A stretch of 64,000 bases of DNA from JAEXOD01 sp964652025 (GCA_964652025.1 CAZYZX010000007.1:117117-181116); one strand, 5' to 3'. Positions 53,067 to 62,199 are shown, counted from the first letter of the stretch. Notes: a model not told the origin generated them from the sequence alone. Program-made: numbers and translations.

Positions 53067-53087
53067 AAAAATAACCTCATATAAAAA

Positions 53088-53279
53088 TTATTGTTTTTTC
53101 TCGTTTTCTTTATTAGAATCAACGGATTTTATTTCGTCTTCAACATCACGCATGGCTTTTTTAAATTCTTTTAGACCTTTACCAATTCCTTGAGCAAGTT
53201 CTGGTATTTTTTTAGCACCAAAAAGAATAATAATAACCACAACAATTAAAATTAATTCACCAGTTCCTATATTAAACAT
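53088..53279 (-). CDS. tatA: Sec-independent protein translocase TatA
   Basis: A small membrane protein forming the Tat translocation pore. The 63-aa sequence has one N-terminal transmembrane helix (about 6-20, GTGELILIVVVIIILFGAKK) followed by the amphipathic helix with FGAKKIPELAQGIGKGLKEF and a charged tail. The family Gly-Phe hinge is present. tatC is not adjacent. It starts at ATG, 9 nt downstream of purQ, and precedes gatA. Confidence 0.96.
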   Translation of the reverse strand: MFNIGTGELILIVVVIIILFGAKKIPELAQGIGKGLKEFKKAMRDVEDEIKSVDSNKENEKKQ

Positions 53280-53288
53280 GTTAACCTC

Positions 53289-53984
53289 TTAAATTAAAAA
53301 GTTATTAATTATTGATAAAAATATTTCTTGTCCATCGGTGTTGCCAAGTAATGGGTCGCAAGCACGTTCTGGATGTGGCATCATACCTAAAATATTGCCG
53401 TTTTTGTTTATAATTCCAGCAATGTTAAGTAACGAACCATTAGGATTAAATTCATTTGATACAATACCATCAGATGAAGAATATTTAAAGATAATTTGAT
53501 TATTTTCTTCAAGCTTTTTTAAAGTATCATTATCAGCAAAATAATTTCCTTCGCCATGTGCAATAGGAATTTTAATAACATTTTTGGTAATATTTTTAGT
53601 AAAAATAGTATCAAAATTTTCTACTTTAAGGAAAACGTCTTTACAAATAAATTTTAATGAGGTATTTTGCAATAAAACACCTGGTAGCAAACCGCTTTCC
53701 ACAAGAATTTGAAATCCGTTACAAATTCCTAAAATAATACCACCTTTTAGACCAAAATCTATAACATTTTGCATAATAGGGGAAAGAGCAGCAATTGCAC
53801 CAGTACGTAAGTAATCACCATAAGAAAACCCACCGGGAAGAATAATCACATCAGAATTTTTTAGGTCTTTATCTTTATGCCACAAAAAGTTAACATCTTG
53901 GTTAAGCACTTTTTTTAATGCATAATAAGCATCGTGGTCACAATTAGAGCCTGGGAAAACAACAACGCCAAATTTAATTTTCAT
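53289..53984 (-). CDS. purQ: Phosphoribosylformylglycinamidine synthase, glutaminase subunit PurQ
   Basis: Class I glutamine amidotransferase that provides ammonia for FGAM synthesis in purine biosynthesis, with PurL and PurS. The 231-aa protein has VVFPGSNCDHDAYYAL, LPGGFSYGDYLRTGA, the catalytic Cys88 in GICNGFQILVESGLLPG and the His/Glu pair in LGMMPHPERACDP. It overlaps purS by 11 nt. The separate small PurQ/PurS indicates a multisubunit FGAM synthase. purL is outside the window. Confidence 0.98.
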   Translation of the reverse strand: MKIKFGVVVFPGSNCDHDAYYALKKVLNQDVNFLWHKDKDLKNSDVIILPGGFSYGDYLRTGAIAALSPIMQNVIDFGLKGGIILGICNGFQILVESGLLPGVLLQNTSLKFICKDVFLKVENFDTIFTKNITKNVIKIPIAHGEGNYFADNDTLKKLEENNQIIFKYSSSDGIVSNEFNPNGSLLNIAGIINKNGNILGMMPHPERACDPLLGNTDGQEIFLSIINNFLI

Positions 53985-54231
53985 TTACTTTTTCCAATGA
54001 ATATTCAAAATCTTCCATAATAGGGTTAGCTAAAAGCTTATTACAATATTCTTCAGTTTCCGAAACAGCTAAATTATAATCATCTGTATTAACAAAAAAC
54101 TGAATATATTTACCAATACGAGTATTGGAAACATTATTAAACCCTAATAATTTAGCGCCTTGTTCAACTGCTTTTCCTTGAGGGTCTACAATTGTTGGTC
54201 TACGTTTTACAATTACAGTTACTTTATACAA
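53974..54231 (-). CDS. purS: Phosphoribosylformylglycinamidine synthase subunit PurS
   Basis: The 85-aa small structural subunit that bridges PurQ and PurL. It starts MYKVTVIVKRRPTIVDPQGKA and contains VEQGAKLLGFNNVSNTRIGK, the standard PurS fold. It has an ATG start. Its 3' end overlaps purQ by 11 nt, consistent with obligatory co-expression. It lies 23 nt downstream of pssA, so lipid and purine genes share this minus-strand block. Confidence 0.97.
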   Translation of the reverse strand: MYKVTVIVKRRPTIVDPQGKAVEQGAKLLGFNNVSNTRIGKYIQFFVNTDDYNLAVSETEEYCNKLLANPIMEDFEYSLEKVNEN

Positions 54232-54254
54232 TTTACTTCTCTTAAAATTAATTA

Positions 54255-54974
54255 TTAAAATTTATTGTTAAAAAAATAATATAAATTTCTTAAGATACCA
54301 AATAATACTAATGAAATAAACATATAAAAAAGAATATGTCCACCAGTTAAGATTAAAAGTAATAATGCAATAACTAAAAATATTAAATAAATAATTTTTA
54401 CTTTAAGACTTTTATCTTTCATTTTTGGTAAAGAATTATAACGGATTTTACTTACCATTAAAAATGAAAGGAGCAAAATAAGAGGAATAATTAATAAATG
54501 AAAAGGTGATTGTATAGTTCCATTTTTAGAAAAACTAATAATAAAAGAAGATAGAGTAATAGCCTGCACAGGAATAGGAAGACCTTGAAAATCATGTTTA
54601 GTTTCAATATCTTCTAAAGTGGTATTAAATCGTGCAAGTCTAAAAGCACCAAAAACTAATACAAAGGAGCTAAGAACAATACCCCAGAATTCATAAGTAT
54701 GTAAATAACTTTTATAAATTAAAAAAGCAGGAGCGGCACCAAAACTAACCACATCAGAAAGTGAGTCTAATTCCACACCAAACGAGCTACTTGTTTTGAA
54801 TAAACGAGCAATCATACCATCCATAGCATCAAAAATGGAAGCTACAATAATAAAAATAGCAGCAACAGTAAATAAACCTTGAGAAGCATAAACAATAGAA
54901 AAAAATCCGCAGATAATATTCATTGCTGTAAAGGAATTAGGTATTACTGCTTTCGAAACTTTAATGTTAATCAT
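54255..54974 (-). CDS. pssA: CDP-diacylglycerol-serine O-phosphatidyltransferase
   Basis: Makes phosphatidylserine from CDP-diacylglycerol and serine. The 239-aa protein has about seven transmembrane helices and the CDP-alcohol phosphatidyltransferase motif: D52-G53, A56-R57, G66, D70, D74 (in MDGMIARLF and FGVELDSLSD). It starts with the short IPNSFTAMNIICGF of the type II PssA. The start ATG overlaps the psd stop as ATGA, so the two steps of phosphatidylethanolamine synthesis are co-translated. Confidence 0.96.
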   Translation of the reverse strand: MINIKVSKAVIPNSFTAMNIICGFFSIVYASQGLFTVAAIFIIVASIFDAMDGMIARLFKTSSSFGVELDSLSDVVSFGAAPAFLIYKSYLHTYEFWGIVLSSFVLVFGAFRLARFNTTLEDIETKHDFQGLPIPVQAITLSSFIISFSKNGTIQSPFHLLIIPLILLLSFLMVSKIRYNSLPKMKDKSLKVKIIYLIFLVIALLLLILTGGHILFYMFISLVLFGILRNLYYFFNNKF

Positions 54975-55624
54975 TTTTTATACTCAAATAAAATAGTTTC
55001 ACCTGCGGTTACTTTATCACCTTTTTTAACTTTAAGAATAATATTATTTTTAGGAATAATTACATCAACTCTGCTACCAAATTTAATCATACCAAAACGA
55101 TTGCCAGCAGAAACAGAGTCACCAATTTTAAGTTCTGTAATAATTCTTCTTGCAACAGTTCCAGCTACTTGAGTAAATAAAACTTTACCGTATTTACTTT
55201 TTATTCCAATAAGCATTCGTTCGTTTTTTTGATCTGCTTTATCATTAAATGCAACTAAATATTCCCCTTTATAATATTTTAGGTAATCAACTACACCATC
55301 AATAGGAATTCTATTTACATGTACATTAAGAGGAGACATAAAAATGGAAACTTGAATGCACTCTTCATCAATAAATTCAGTTGGCTTAACATTTTTAATC
55401 ACCAAAACTTCACCATCAGCGGGTGAAAAGACGGCGTTATCTATATTTGGTGTATTTCTATCTGGATCTCTAAAAAAGTTAAGTGAGAAAAAGAGTAAAT
55501 TAAATCCAATAAATAGTAATGAATATTTTATTACTGGATTTTTAATAAAAATAGCAAGAATAAATAAGATAAAAACAATTGCAGAAATTACAGCAAGTGT
55601 ACCATAACCATATTTAGTAATCAT
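54971..55624 (-). CDS. psd: Phosphatidylserine decarboxylase proenzyme
   Basis: Decarboxylates phosphatidylserine to phosphatidylethanolamine after self-cleavage that creates a pyruvoyl group. The 217-aa protein has two N-terminal hydrophobic segments, FFRDPDRNTPN, FSPADGEVL, FMSPLNVHVNRIPIDG and the cleavage site G183-S184 in MIKFGSRVDVIIP. The short length matches the archaetidylserine-decarboxylase-like Psd of Bacteroidota. It is the first gene of the minus-strand block that continues to pssA. Confidence 0.96.
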   Translation of the reverse strand: MITKYGYGTLAVISAIVFILFILAIFIKNPVIKYSLLFIGFNLLFFSLNFFRDPDRNTPNIDNAVFSPADGEVLVIKNVKPTEFIDEECIQVSIFMSPLNVHVNRIPIDGVVDYLKYYKGEYLVAFNDKADQKNERMLIGIKSKYGKVLFTQVAGTVARRIITELKIGDSVSAGNRFGMIKFGSRVDVIIPKNNIILKVKKGDKVTAGETILFEYKK

Positions 55625-55778
55625 TTAAGTCCTACATTATTATAAAATAAAAATTAATATAAAATTTTATAGTTAAATAAAATTTATTAAATTTAAAAAG
55701 TAAAAATAAAAAATTATATTATTAAAGATACAAATTAAACTGATAAAATCATAAAATTAAATTTTTTGGAGGTTAATT

Positions 55779-56108
55779 ATGATGAAAGGAAATATGGGCG
55801 GGATGATGAAACAAATACAAAAGTTGCAAGCAGATATGGAAAGAGTACAAAATGAGCTTGGGAATAAAAAAGTAACCGCAGAAAGTGGTGGTGGAATGGT
55901 TAAAGCTACTGCAAATGGTAAAAAGGAAATAGTTAGCATAGATATAGAACAAGAAGTAATAAATGCTGGTGATAAAGAAATGTTAGAAGACTTAATAGTA
56001 GCTGCTATTAATAAAGCTTTAGAAGCTGCCGGAAAGTTAGCAGAAGATGAAATTGCATCTGTTACTAAAGGTGTTATTCCTCCAGGATTTAATATCCCAG
56101 GATTTTAA
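55779..56108 (+). CDS. ybaB: YbaB/EbfC family nucleoid-associated protein
   Basis: A small DNA-binding protein that usually accompanies recR. The 109-aa sequence has the coiled helix MKQIQKLQADMERVQNELG, then the conserved VTAESGGGMVKATANGKKEI and IDIEQEVI, and ends in a Pro/Gly-rich tail. It begins at the first of two adjacent ATGs, with a strong TTGGAGG 5 nt upstream. It is 2 nt from recR. Confidence 0.95.
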   Translation: MMKGNMGGMMKQIQKLQADMERVQNELGNKKVTAESGGGMVKATANGKKEIVSIDIEQEVINAGDKEMLEDLIVAAINKALEAAGKLAEDEIASVTKGVIPPGFNIPGF

Positions 56109-56110
56109 AA

Positions 56111-56707
56111 GTGTTAATAGCACAGCCATTACAAATTGCAATTGAAGAAATTAGTAAGTTACCCGGCATTGGTAAAAAAACAGCTCAACGTTTAGCATTA
56201 CATCTTCTTAAAACTGATAAAAAAAATGTTGAACAGCTTGCCAATACAATTTTAGGACTAAAAGAAAATTTAAAGTTTTGTAAAACTTGTTTTAATATTA
56301 CAGTTGATGAAGAATGTGATATTTGCAAAAGTTCTAAACGAGATAAATCATTAGTTTGTGTTGTAGAAGATATAAATGATTTAATTGCAATTGAAAAATC
56401 TAATGAATATTCGGGAGTTTATCACGTTTTAGGTGGGGTATTATCACCTTTAAGTGGAATTGGCCCGGACCAATTAAGAATTAATGAGCTTTTTGAGCGG
56501 GTGAAACAAGGAAATGTTAAGGAAGTTATTTTAGCATTAAACCCAGATACAGAAGGAGAAGCCACTTCTTTATTTTTAGCAAAAAATTTGCATTCGTATG
56601 AAGTTAAAGTAAGTAGAATTGCAAGAGGATTGCCTATGGGAAGTGATTTAGAATTTGCAGATGTTGCTACAATAGTAAGAGCTGTTTCTAACAGAATTGA
56701 ATTATGA
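56111..56707 (+). CDS. recR: Recombination mediator protein RecR
   Basis: Clamp-like mediator that loads RecA at gaps with RecO/RecF. The 198-aa protein has an N-terminal HhH (KLPGIGKKTAQRLALHLL), a C4 zinc finger (C57, C60, C69, C72 in FCKTCFNITVDEECDIC), a Toprim domain (LVCVVEDINDLIAIE, LGGVLSPLSGIGPDQL, LALNPDTEGEATSLFL) and the C-terminal SRIARGLPMGSDLEFAD. The start is GTG, 2 nt after ybaB. The stop overlaps the next ATG by 4 nt. Confidence 0.98.
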   Translation: MLIAQPLQIAIEEISKLPGIGKKTAQRLALHLLKTDKKNVEQLANTILGLKENLKFCKTCFNITVDEECDICKSSKRDKSLVCVVEDINDLIAIEKSNEYSGVYHVLGGVLSPLSGIGPDQLRINELFERVKQGNVKEVILALNPDTEGEATSLFLAKNLHSYEVKVSRIARGLPMGSDLEFADVATIVRAVSNRIEL

Positions 56708-57441
56708 ATAATAATGAGTGGTATAAAGAATGGTTCGCGTCCAATTTTTATCAAATTGTGTATAAGCATAGAGATGATAAAGACGCAAGCTTATTATTAT
56801 CACATATTATAAAGATATTAAATTTAGAAACAAATAGTTATATTTTAGATGCAGCTTGTGGTACAGGACGTCATTTAAATATTCTTAAAAATTTAGGATT
56901 TAATAATATTTTTGGATTTGATTTAAGTTTACCTTTATTAAAGGAAACTAAAAAAAGAGGAATAAATAATATTATTAATGCGGATATAAGGAATATTTTT
57001 TTTAATGCCAAATTTGATGTTGTACTTAATATTTTTACATCCTTTGGTTATTTTGCAGATGACTATAGTAATTTTTTATTTTTTAAGAATGTAAAAAATT
57101 TTTTAAAGTTAAATGGTTATCTTGTTTTTGATTATTTTAATAGTAATTTTTTAAAGAATAATTTAATCCCTTTTTCCCAAAACAAAATTGATAATTTTGA
57201 AATTTCAGAACATAGAACTATAGAGAATGACCGAGTTGAAAAATTAATTGAAATTAGTGATGATACAAATGTTTATAAGTATAAAGAATCGGTTAAGTTA
57301 TATACTCCAGATTTTTTAGAGCAAAAATTTATTGATTTAGGCTATAAAATAATTACAAAATTTGGGAATTATGATGGAGAAAGTTTTAATAATGATGTTT
57401 CTCCACGCTTAATAATAATTTTAGAGAATGAAAAAATTTAA
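56704..57441 (+). CDS. Class I SAM-dependent methyltransferase
   Basis: A 245-aa Rossmann-fold methyltransferase. Motif I is YILDAACGTGRHLNIL (about residues 44-59), followed by an acidic loop in NIFGFDLSLPLLKE and by VVLNIFTSFGYFADD. It belongs to the Methyltransf_25/11-like group. No distinguishing substrate domain is visible, so the target (small molecule, RNA or lipid) is unknown. It overlaps recR at ATGA and the next lipoprotein gene by 14 nt, so it is firmly within the operon. Confidence 0.85.
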   Translation: MNNNEWYKEWFASNFYQIVYKHRDDKDASLLLSHIIKILNLETNSYILDAACGTGRHLNILKNLGFNNIFGFDLSLPLLKETKKRGINNIINADIRNIFFNAKFDVVLNIFTSFGYFADDYSNFLFFKNVKNFLKLNGYLVFDYFNSNFLKNNLIPFSQNKIDNFEISEHRTIENDRVEKLIEISDDTNVYKYKESVKLYTPDFLEQKFIDLGYKIITKFGNYDGESFNNDVSPRLIIILENEKI

Positions 57442-58003
57442 TTTTATACTTTTAGTAATAATATTTTTATCTGGTTGTGATATATTAAGTACTAGAGACC
57501 CAGAAAAACCACAACAACAGGGAACAAGTTTGCCACCAGCAACAATTCCTGCAATTCTTTTTCAAAATTTAATTAATTCTTTTGAAAAAAAAGTGACGGA
57601 TAATTATTTAAGTTGTTTAGCAGATTCATCTTTAATCAATGAAAAGTTTAAATTTATACCAGATGGTTCTGCAATTAATAAATATAGCATATTTGAAAAT
57701 TGGAATAGAGAAAGTGAACGACGATATTTTAATAACTTAAAGAATAATATTGCTATAAATAAACCCATAACAATTAGTTTATTAAATGAGGTTTCTAATA
57801 ATATGGGTGAAGAAGCACTTTATCAATATGATTATATAATAACTTTTGAAAACAGCACATTAGGTACAGAAATATACAAAGGAATAGCAGAGTTTAGAAT
57901 AAAAATTGATAGAAATAATATTTGGGTAATAACGGAGTGGACAGATAGGAGTATATCTGGCTTTAATTGTTGGAGTGATTTAAAGGGGAGGTATTATTTA
58001 TAA
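57428..58003 (+). CDS. Lipoprotein of unknown function
   Basis: A 191-aa protein with a lipoprotein signal (MKKFNFILLVIIFLSGC, a clear LSGC lipobox at 14-17) and a proline-rich linker (EKPQQQGTSLPPA). A mixed alpha/beta domain follows, which resembles the NTF2-like/SnoaL shape, with a WVITEWTDR strand near the C-terminus. I do not recognise a named family. A similar C-terminal strand (WQIIKWIDE) occurs in the next lipoprotein, suggesting the two are distant paralogues. The start ATG overlaps the methyltransferase gene. Confidence 0.72.
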   Translation: MKKFNFILLVIIFLSGCDILSTRDPEKPQQQGTSLPPATIPAILFQNLINSFEKKVTDNYLSCLADSSLINEKFKFIPDGSAINKYSIFENWNRESERRYFNNLKNNIAINKPITISLLNEVSNNMGEEALYQYDYIITFENSTLGTEIYKGIAEFRIKIDRNNIWVITEWTDRSISGFNCWSDLKGRYYL

Positions 58004-58493
58004 ACTTATATTTGCTTTGTTAGCTACAGCTATTATTTTTGGTTGCACAAATCCTTTTGCACCTAAGTTAGATGAAAATAATTCATCAGGAAATAATTTG
58101 CTTAGTGATAGAAGTAATATAGATGGGATATTTAACAATTTACAATATGCATATACATTTAGAGATACTACAATATATGGGGAACTTTTAGATGGTCGGT
58201 TTACATTTATTTACAGGGATTATGATAGAGGCGTAGATGTAACTTGGGGGCGAGATGAAGAAATGAGAGTGACTAACGGATTGTTTCAGAATAGTCAAAG
58301 ATTAGACCTTATATGGAATAATATAATTTCCCTAAGTTCAGATTCAACGAATATTATTAGAAGTTTTAATCTAACTATTACCTTTAATCCAACCGATATT
58401 ATATTTATAGAGGGAAGGGTTAACTTATCTTTAATAAAAAATAAAGATAATAAATGGCAAATAATTAAATGGATTGATGAATCAAATTATTAA
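57996..58493 (+). CDS. Lipoprotein of unknown function, possible ATT start
   Basis: A 165-aa protein if translation begins at ATT 57996. The N-terminus is then MYKLIFALLATAIIFGC, a complete lipoprotein signal with a positive charge and an FGC lipobox, and GGGGAGG lies 4 nt upstream. A conventional TTG at 58017 would leave only nine uncharged residues before the Cys and has no ribosome site. A sequencing error changing an ATG is also possible. It overlaps the previous gene's stop. The mature domain ends WQIIKWIDESNY, similar to the upstream lipoprotein. Confidence 0.55.
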   Translation: MYKLIFALLATAIIFGCTNPFAPKLDENNSSGNNLLSDRSNIDGIFNNLQYAYTFRDTTIYGELLDGRFTFIYRDYDRGVDVTWGRDEEMRVTNGLFQNSQRLDLIWNNIISLSSDSTNIIRSFNLTITFNPTDIIFIEGRVNLSLIKNKDNKWQIIKWIDESNY

Positions 58494-58498
58494 AATAT

Positions 58499-59368
58499 AT
58501 GTTAACTTTTTATTTTACAGAAGCTATTAGGTCGTTAAAGCGTCAAAAAGGAGCATCGTTAATTACTGTTTTTGTTACAAGTATAACAATATTTATTACT
58601 ATAATTACCGTTGCAAGTTTTTATGTTACAAAGTTTTATGGTGAAAAGTTAATAAGTGATGTTAAAGTAAATCTTTTTTTAAAAGATGATTTAACTGAAG
58701 CAAAAAAGAACGAAATTAAAAATTTTTTATTGTCAGAAGATTATATAAAGAAAGTAGAATTTATAGATAAAATAAAAGCAAAAGAAGAGTTTTTAAAGGA
58801 TACTGGCGAAGATTTTTCTGAAATATTAGAGGTAAATCCATTACCAGAATCATTTAGATTGACGTTAAATTCTGCTAAGATAGATTTAAATAAAATTAGT
58901 GTAATTATTAAAAGCTTAAAAAATGTAAATGGAGTAGAAAGCGTTGTTTATGATTATGAATATTTGTTAACCTTGTTAGACTTGTTAAGCTCTATAAATA
59001 TATTCTTGTATGTTTTAAGTTTTATTACTGTTTTTATTTCTATTTATTTATTATATGCAACTAATAAATTGATATATAATGCAAGAAAAGATACCTATAA
59101 TATTATGAAATTAGTAGGTGCCAAAATAAGTGCAATTAAAATACCAATTTTTATAAATTCAATTTTGCTTTCTTTGACGGCAAGCACAATTAACATAATT
59201 TTAACGTTTTTTTTAATTATTGGGTTGACTAATATATTTAACAATGTTAATTTTACAAAATTGATTATTTTTTGTATTTTATTGACTGTAATAATAGGTC
59301 TTGTTTTTGGTATTTTAGGTGGAATTTTTTCAACAAAGAAAATTAATTTAAAAATAGAGAGGGTATAA
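58499..59368 (+). CDS. ftsX: Cell-division ABC permease FtsX
   Basis: A membrane component of the FtsEX system that regulates peptidoglycan hydrolases at the septum. The 289-aa protein has the FtsX layout: TM1 (about 20-45), an extracellular domain (ECD, about 46-165, VNLFLKDDLTEAKKNEIKN, NPLPESFRLTLN), and three C-terminal helices with a conserved RKDTYNIMKLVGAKISAI segment. The length fits. The partner ATPase gene ftsE is not adjacent. It starts at ATG and lies 5 nt downstream of the lipoprotein gene. Confidence 0.92.
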   Translation: MLTFYFTEAIRSLKRQKGASLITVFVTSITIFITIITVASFYVTKFYGEKLISDVKVNLFLKDDLTEAKKNEIKNFLLSEDYIKKVEFIDKIKAKEEFLKDTGEDFSEILEVNPLPESFRLTLNSAKIDLNKISVIIKSLKNVNGVESVVYDYEYLLTLLDLLSSINIFLYVLSFITVFISIYLLYATNKLIYNARKDTYNIMKLVGAKISAIKIPIFINSILLSLTASTINIILTFFLIIGLTNIFNNVNFTKLIIFCILLTVIIGLVFGILGGIFSTKKINLKIERV

Positions 59369-59404
59369 CCCTAAAGATTTTATAACTAATAATAGGGATA
59401 AATA

Positions 59405-59914
59405 TTGAAAAAAATAACTTTATTAATTTGGCTTTTCGTTTTAGTTGCAGGAATAAATTACGGGCAAACGAACGATTATGAATTGGGTGCAATGCCACCA
59501 AATCAATATAGACAGCAGGGTGGATACTTTGATTATTCAGATCCAAGAACTATAAACATTAAAGTTGCAATTTGGGGTAGCGTTAGATATCCTGGCCGCT
59601 ATGTTGTCCCTGTTAACACATCTGTTAATGATTTAATTAGTATGTCCGGCGGTCCGACTGCAGACTCTGAGCTTGATGAATTGCGATTATACAGGTTGTT
59701 ACCAGATTCAACACGTCAAATGATTAAGTTTAACATTAATGATATTATGTGGGAAAAAAGTTTAAAATCATCTAAATTAGAAATTCCACAATTACAAGCG
59801 GGTGATATTGTAGTTGTACCTATTTATCCAAAATACTTTTTTAGAGAATGGTTGAGCATAGGTTTATCGATTTTTTCTGCATTAATTTCATTAGCAATTT
59901 TACTTAAAAAATAA
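59405..59914 (+). CDS. Small SLBB-domain polysaccharide export protein
   Basis: A 169-aa exported protein with a signal peptide (about 1-21, ending GINYGQ). One SLBB domain (about 50-140) includes IWGSVRYPGRYVVPVN, VNDLISMSGGPTADS and LQAGDIVVVP. A single C-terminal transmembrane helix (about 145-165) ends in LLKK. It resembles the SLBB half of Wza and could form a periplasmic adapter in capsule/EPS export. The start is TTG with AGGG 7 nt upstream. It precedes the tyrosine kinase gene by 10 nt. Confidence 0.85.
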   Translation: MKKITLLIWLFVLVAGINYGQTNDYELGAMPPNQYRQQGGYFDYSDPRTINIKVAIWGSVRYPGRYVVPVNTSVNDLISMSGGPTADSELDELRLYRLLPDSTRQMIKFNINDIMWEKSLKSSKLEIPQLQAGDIVVVPIYPKYFFREWLSIGLSIFSALISLAILLKK

Positions 59915-59924
59915 GAGGGATACA

Positions 59925-62195
59925 TTGGAAATTAGAAACAACGAAATAAATTCAAGAGATTTTGAAACTACGTCTTTCAAAGAATATATAAATATAATTA
60001 GGCAAAATTTAACTCCAATTTTGTTAATTTCTATTACTGGGTTACTTGTATCAATTTTATATGCTTATAACGCAGTAAATATATATAAATCTACAACATC
60101 ATTAAAAATTTCTAAACCTCAAGGTAGTATATTAAACTCTCCATTAATTCCAGAGTTTCAAGACTTTGGTAGTGATAGATTTATTGCTAATGAATTAGAA
60201 GTATTAAAAAGTTACACTATTAAAGAGAAAGTTGCAAATGCATTAATAGAAAATTTTAATGTAATTGGGGAAAGAGATAGTTTTTATTTATTATTAGATT
60301 TTGATAAAAAGGTTGGAGATAATAAATCAACAAAAATTAAATCTGTTCACGATTTAATAACTACATTAGAAAGTAAAGTTGGAATTGAGCAAAAACGTGG
60401 TTTAGATATAGTAGAAATTTCTGTTGAATCTCCAAGTCCTTTTGAAGCTGCATTGATTGCAAATTTATATGCAGATGCTTATAAGGCATTTAACTTACAA
60501 ATTAATAGAGCACAGCTAACTACTATAAAAGATTTCTTATTTCAACAAAGAAATGAGAAAATGAATGAGTTAGCCAGAGCAGAAGAAATATTAAAATCAT
60601 ACCAAGAGCAAAAGGGAATAGTTGAATTACCAGAACAAGCCAAAGCATTAATTCAACAATTAACAGATTTTCAAGCACAATTAAATGCAAAGAAAATTGA
60701 TTTATTGATTGCTGAAAAGAATTTAAAGGAACTTAAAAACCAATTAGAAAAGCAAGACCCAAAAATTAAAGATTACTTAGAAAGTTTTGCTACAGAGCCT
60801 TACTTAAAGCAATTGCAAGAAAACATTGCGCAATTAGAATCACAAAGAGATTTAGCTATAGCTAATAATCAACAATCCAGAAATAGTGCAATAGTTATTG
60901 AATTTGAAAAAAGGATAAAAGACTTAAAGGAAAAGTTAAACCAAAAAATAAATACTTATAAAGCAGGAATTTTTGCTTCCTCTCCAGAAGAAATAAAAGA
61001 ATTAAGCAAAAAAGTTTTGGAAGCAGAATTAACATATCAAGGTTTAGTGGCAGGTGTTAAGGAATTAGAACAAGTAGTTAAAGGTTATGAAAAGAACTTT
61101 AATGAATTACCAAAGCGTACTATAGACTTAGCAAAATTAGAACGTGATAGAGCTGCTTATGAAAAATTATTCCAATTAGTTGAAGAAAAATATCAAGAAG
61201 CCTTAATAAACGAGCAATCTGCACCAGGTAATGTTTTAATAATAGATGCTGCTAGAAGAGCTACAAAGCCATCTAAGCCAAACAGAAGTTTAATTGTGTT
61301 AGTTGGTTTAGTATTAGGTTTAGGTTTAGGCTTTGGTTTTGCATTTATGAAAAATTACTTTGATAATACTGTTAAAACTCCAGAAGATATACAACGCAAG
61401 AACGTTAACGTACTTGCCTGGATACCATTAATAGAAGGCATAGATTTAAAAGGAAATGAATTTGAATTTATCGTCGCCAAACGTCCAGATTCAATCCCTT
61501 CTGAGGCTTTTAGAGCTTTAAGAACTAGAATTCAATTTTCAAGGGTAGAAAGAGATTCAATAAAGACTATTTTAATTACATCATCTACTCCTAAAGAAGG
61601 TAAAACAACAATTTCTGTTAATTTAGCAGGTAGTTTTGCAAATGCTGGCAAAAAGACCTTGATAGTTGACTGTGACTTAAGAAAGCCAAGAATGCATAAT
61701 GTATTTAAAGTTAAAAGGTTCCCTGGTATAACAGACTACTTTTTTGGACAAGTTGGTTACGAAGATATAGTAAGAAAAGCGGAAGTTGATAATTTATACT
61801 ATATTACTGCTGGAACAATTCCACCAAATTCATCAGAATTATTAAGTTCTCAACACATGACAAACTTTTTAGCAAAAATTAAAGAAGAATTTGATATTAT
61901 AGTGATAGATTCACCTCCTGTTATTGCTGTTACAGACTCAGAAATATTAAGTCGTTTAGTAGATGTAAGCTTATTGGTAGTATCTGCAAATCAAACAGAA
62001 AAGGAATTAATGCTTAAATCTACAGAATTACTAAGTCATGATCACGGCTCGTTTGTAGGAGTAATATTAAATAACTTCAGTTACAAAGCTGGATACGGTT
62101 CTTATTACAAATATTATTATTATTACTCAAGACCAACTGCGTCTGGAAGAACAGAAAAACAGTTACCAACAGGTAATCAAGAAAATAAAGCATAA
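59925..62195 (+). CDS. Polysaccharide co-polymerase / BY-type tyrosine autokinase (Wzc-like)
   Basis: A 756-aa inner-membrane protein controlling EPS chain length and export. A Wzz domain with TM1 (about 30-50) precedes a long periplasmic coiled coil (about 195-400). TM2 with a Gly-rich stretch (about 452-475) follows. The cytosolic BY-kinase domain has Walker A ITSSTPKEGKTTISVN (about 549-564), Walker A' TLIVDCDLRKPRMH and Walker B IIVIDSPPVIAVTDSE. The C-terminal tail is Tyr-rich (GSYYKYYYYYSRP), the usual autophosphorylation cluster. The start is TTG after AAGAGGGATACA. The 3' end abuts the N gap. Confidence 0.95.
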   Translation: MEIRNNEINSRDFETTSFKEYINIIRQNLTPILLISITGLLVSILYAYNAVNIYKSTTSLKISKPQGSILNSPLIPEFQDFGSDRFIANELEVLKSYTIKEKVANALIENFNVIGERDSFYLLLDFDKKVGDNKSTKIKSVHDLITTLESKVGIEQKRGLDIVEISVESPSPFEAALIANLYADAYKAFNLQINRAQLTTIKDFLFQQRNEKMNELARAEEILKSYQEQKGIVELPEQAKALIQQLTDFQAQLNAKKIDLLIAEKNLKELKNQLEKQDPKIKDYLESFATEPYLKQLQENIAQLESQRDLAIANNQQSRNSAIVIEFEKRIKDLKEKLNQKINTYKAGIFASSPEEIKELSKKVLEAELTYQGLVAGVKELEQVVKGYEKNFNELPKRTIDLAKLERDRAAYEKLFQLVEEKYQEALINEQSAPGNVLIIDAARRATKPSKPNRSLIVLVGLVLGLGLGFGFAFMKNYFDNTVKTPEDIQRKNVNVLAWIPLIEGIDLKGNEFEFIVAKRPDSIPSEAFRALRTRIQFSRVERDSIKTILITSSTPKEGKTTISVNLAGSFANAGKKTLIVDCDLRKPRMHNVFKVKRFPGITDYFFGQVGYEDIVRKAEVDNLYYITAGTIPPNSSELLSSQHMTNFLAKIKEEFDIIVIDSPPVIAVTDSEILSRLVDVSLLVVSANQTEKELMLKSTELLSHDHGSFVGVILNNFSYKAGYGSYYKYYYYYSRPTASGRTEKQLPTGNQENKA

Positions 62196-62199
62196 ATTG
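62145..62199 (+). repeat. Left copy of 55-bp contig-end duplication
   Basis: This 55-bp segment, the end of the Wzc-like gene plus its stop and the next TTG, is identical to 62300-62354 on the other side of the N run. It is best explained as an unmerged contig overlap. Confidence 0.9.
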
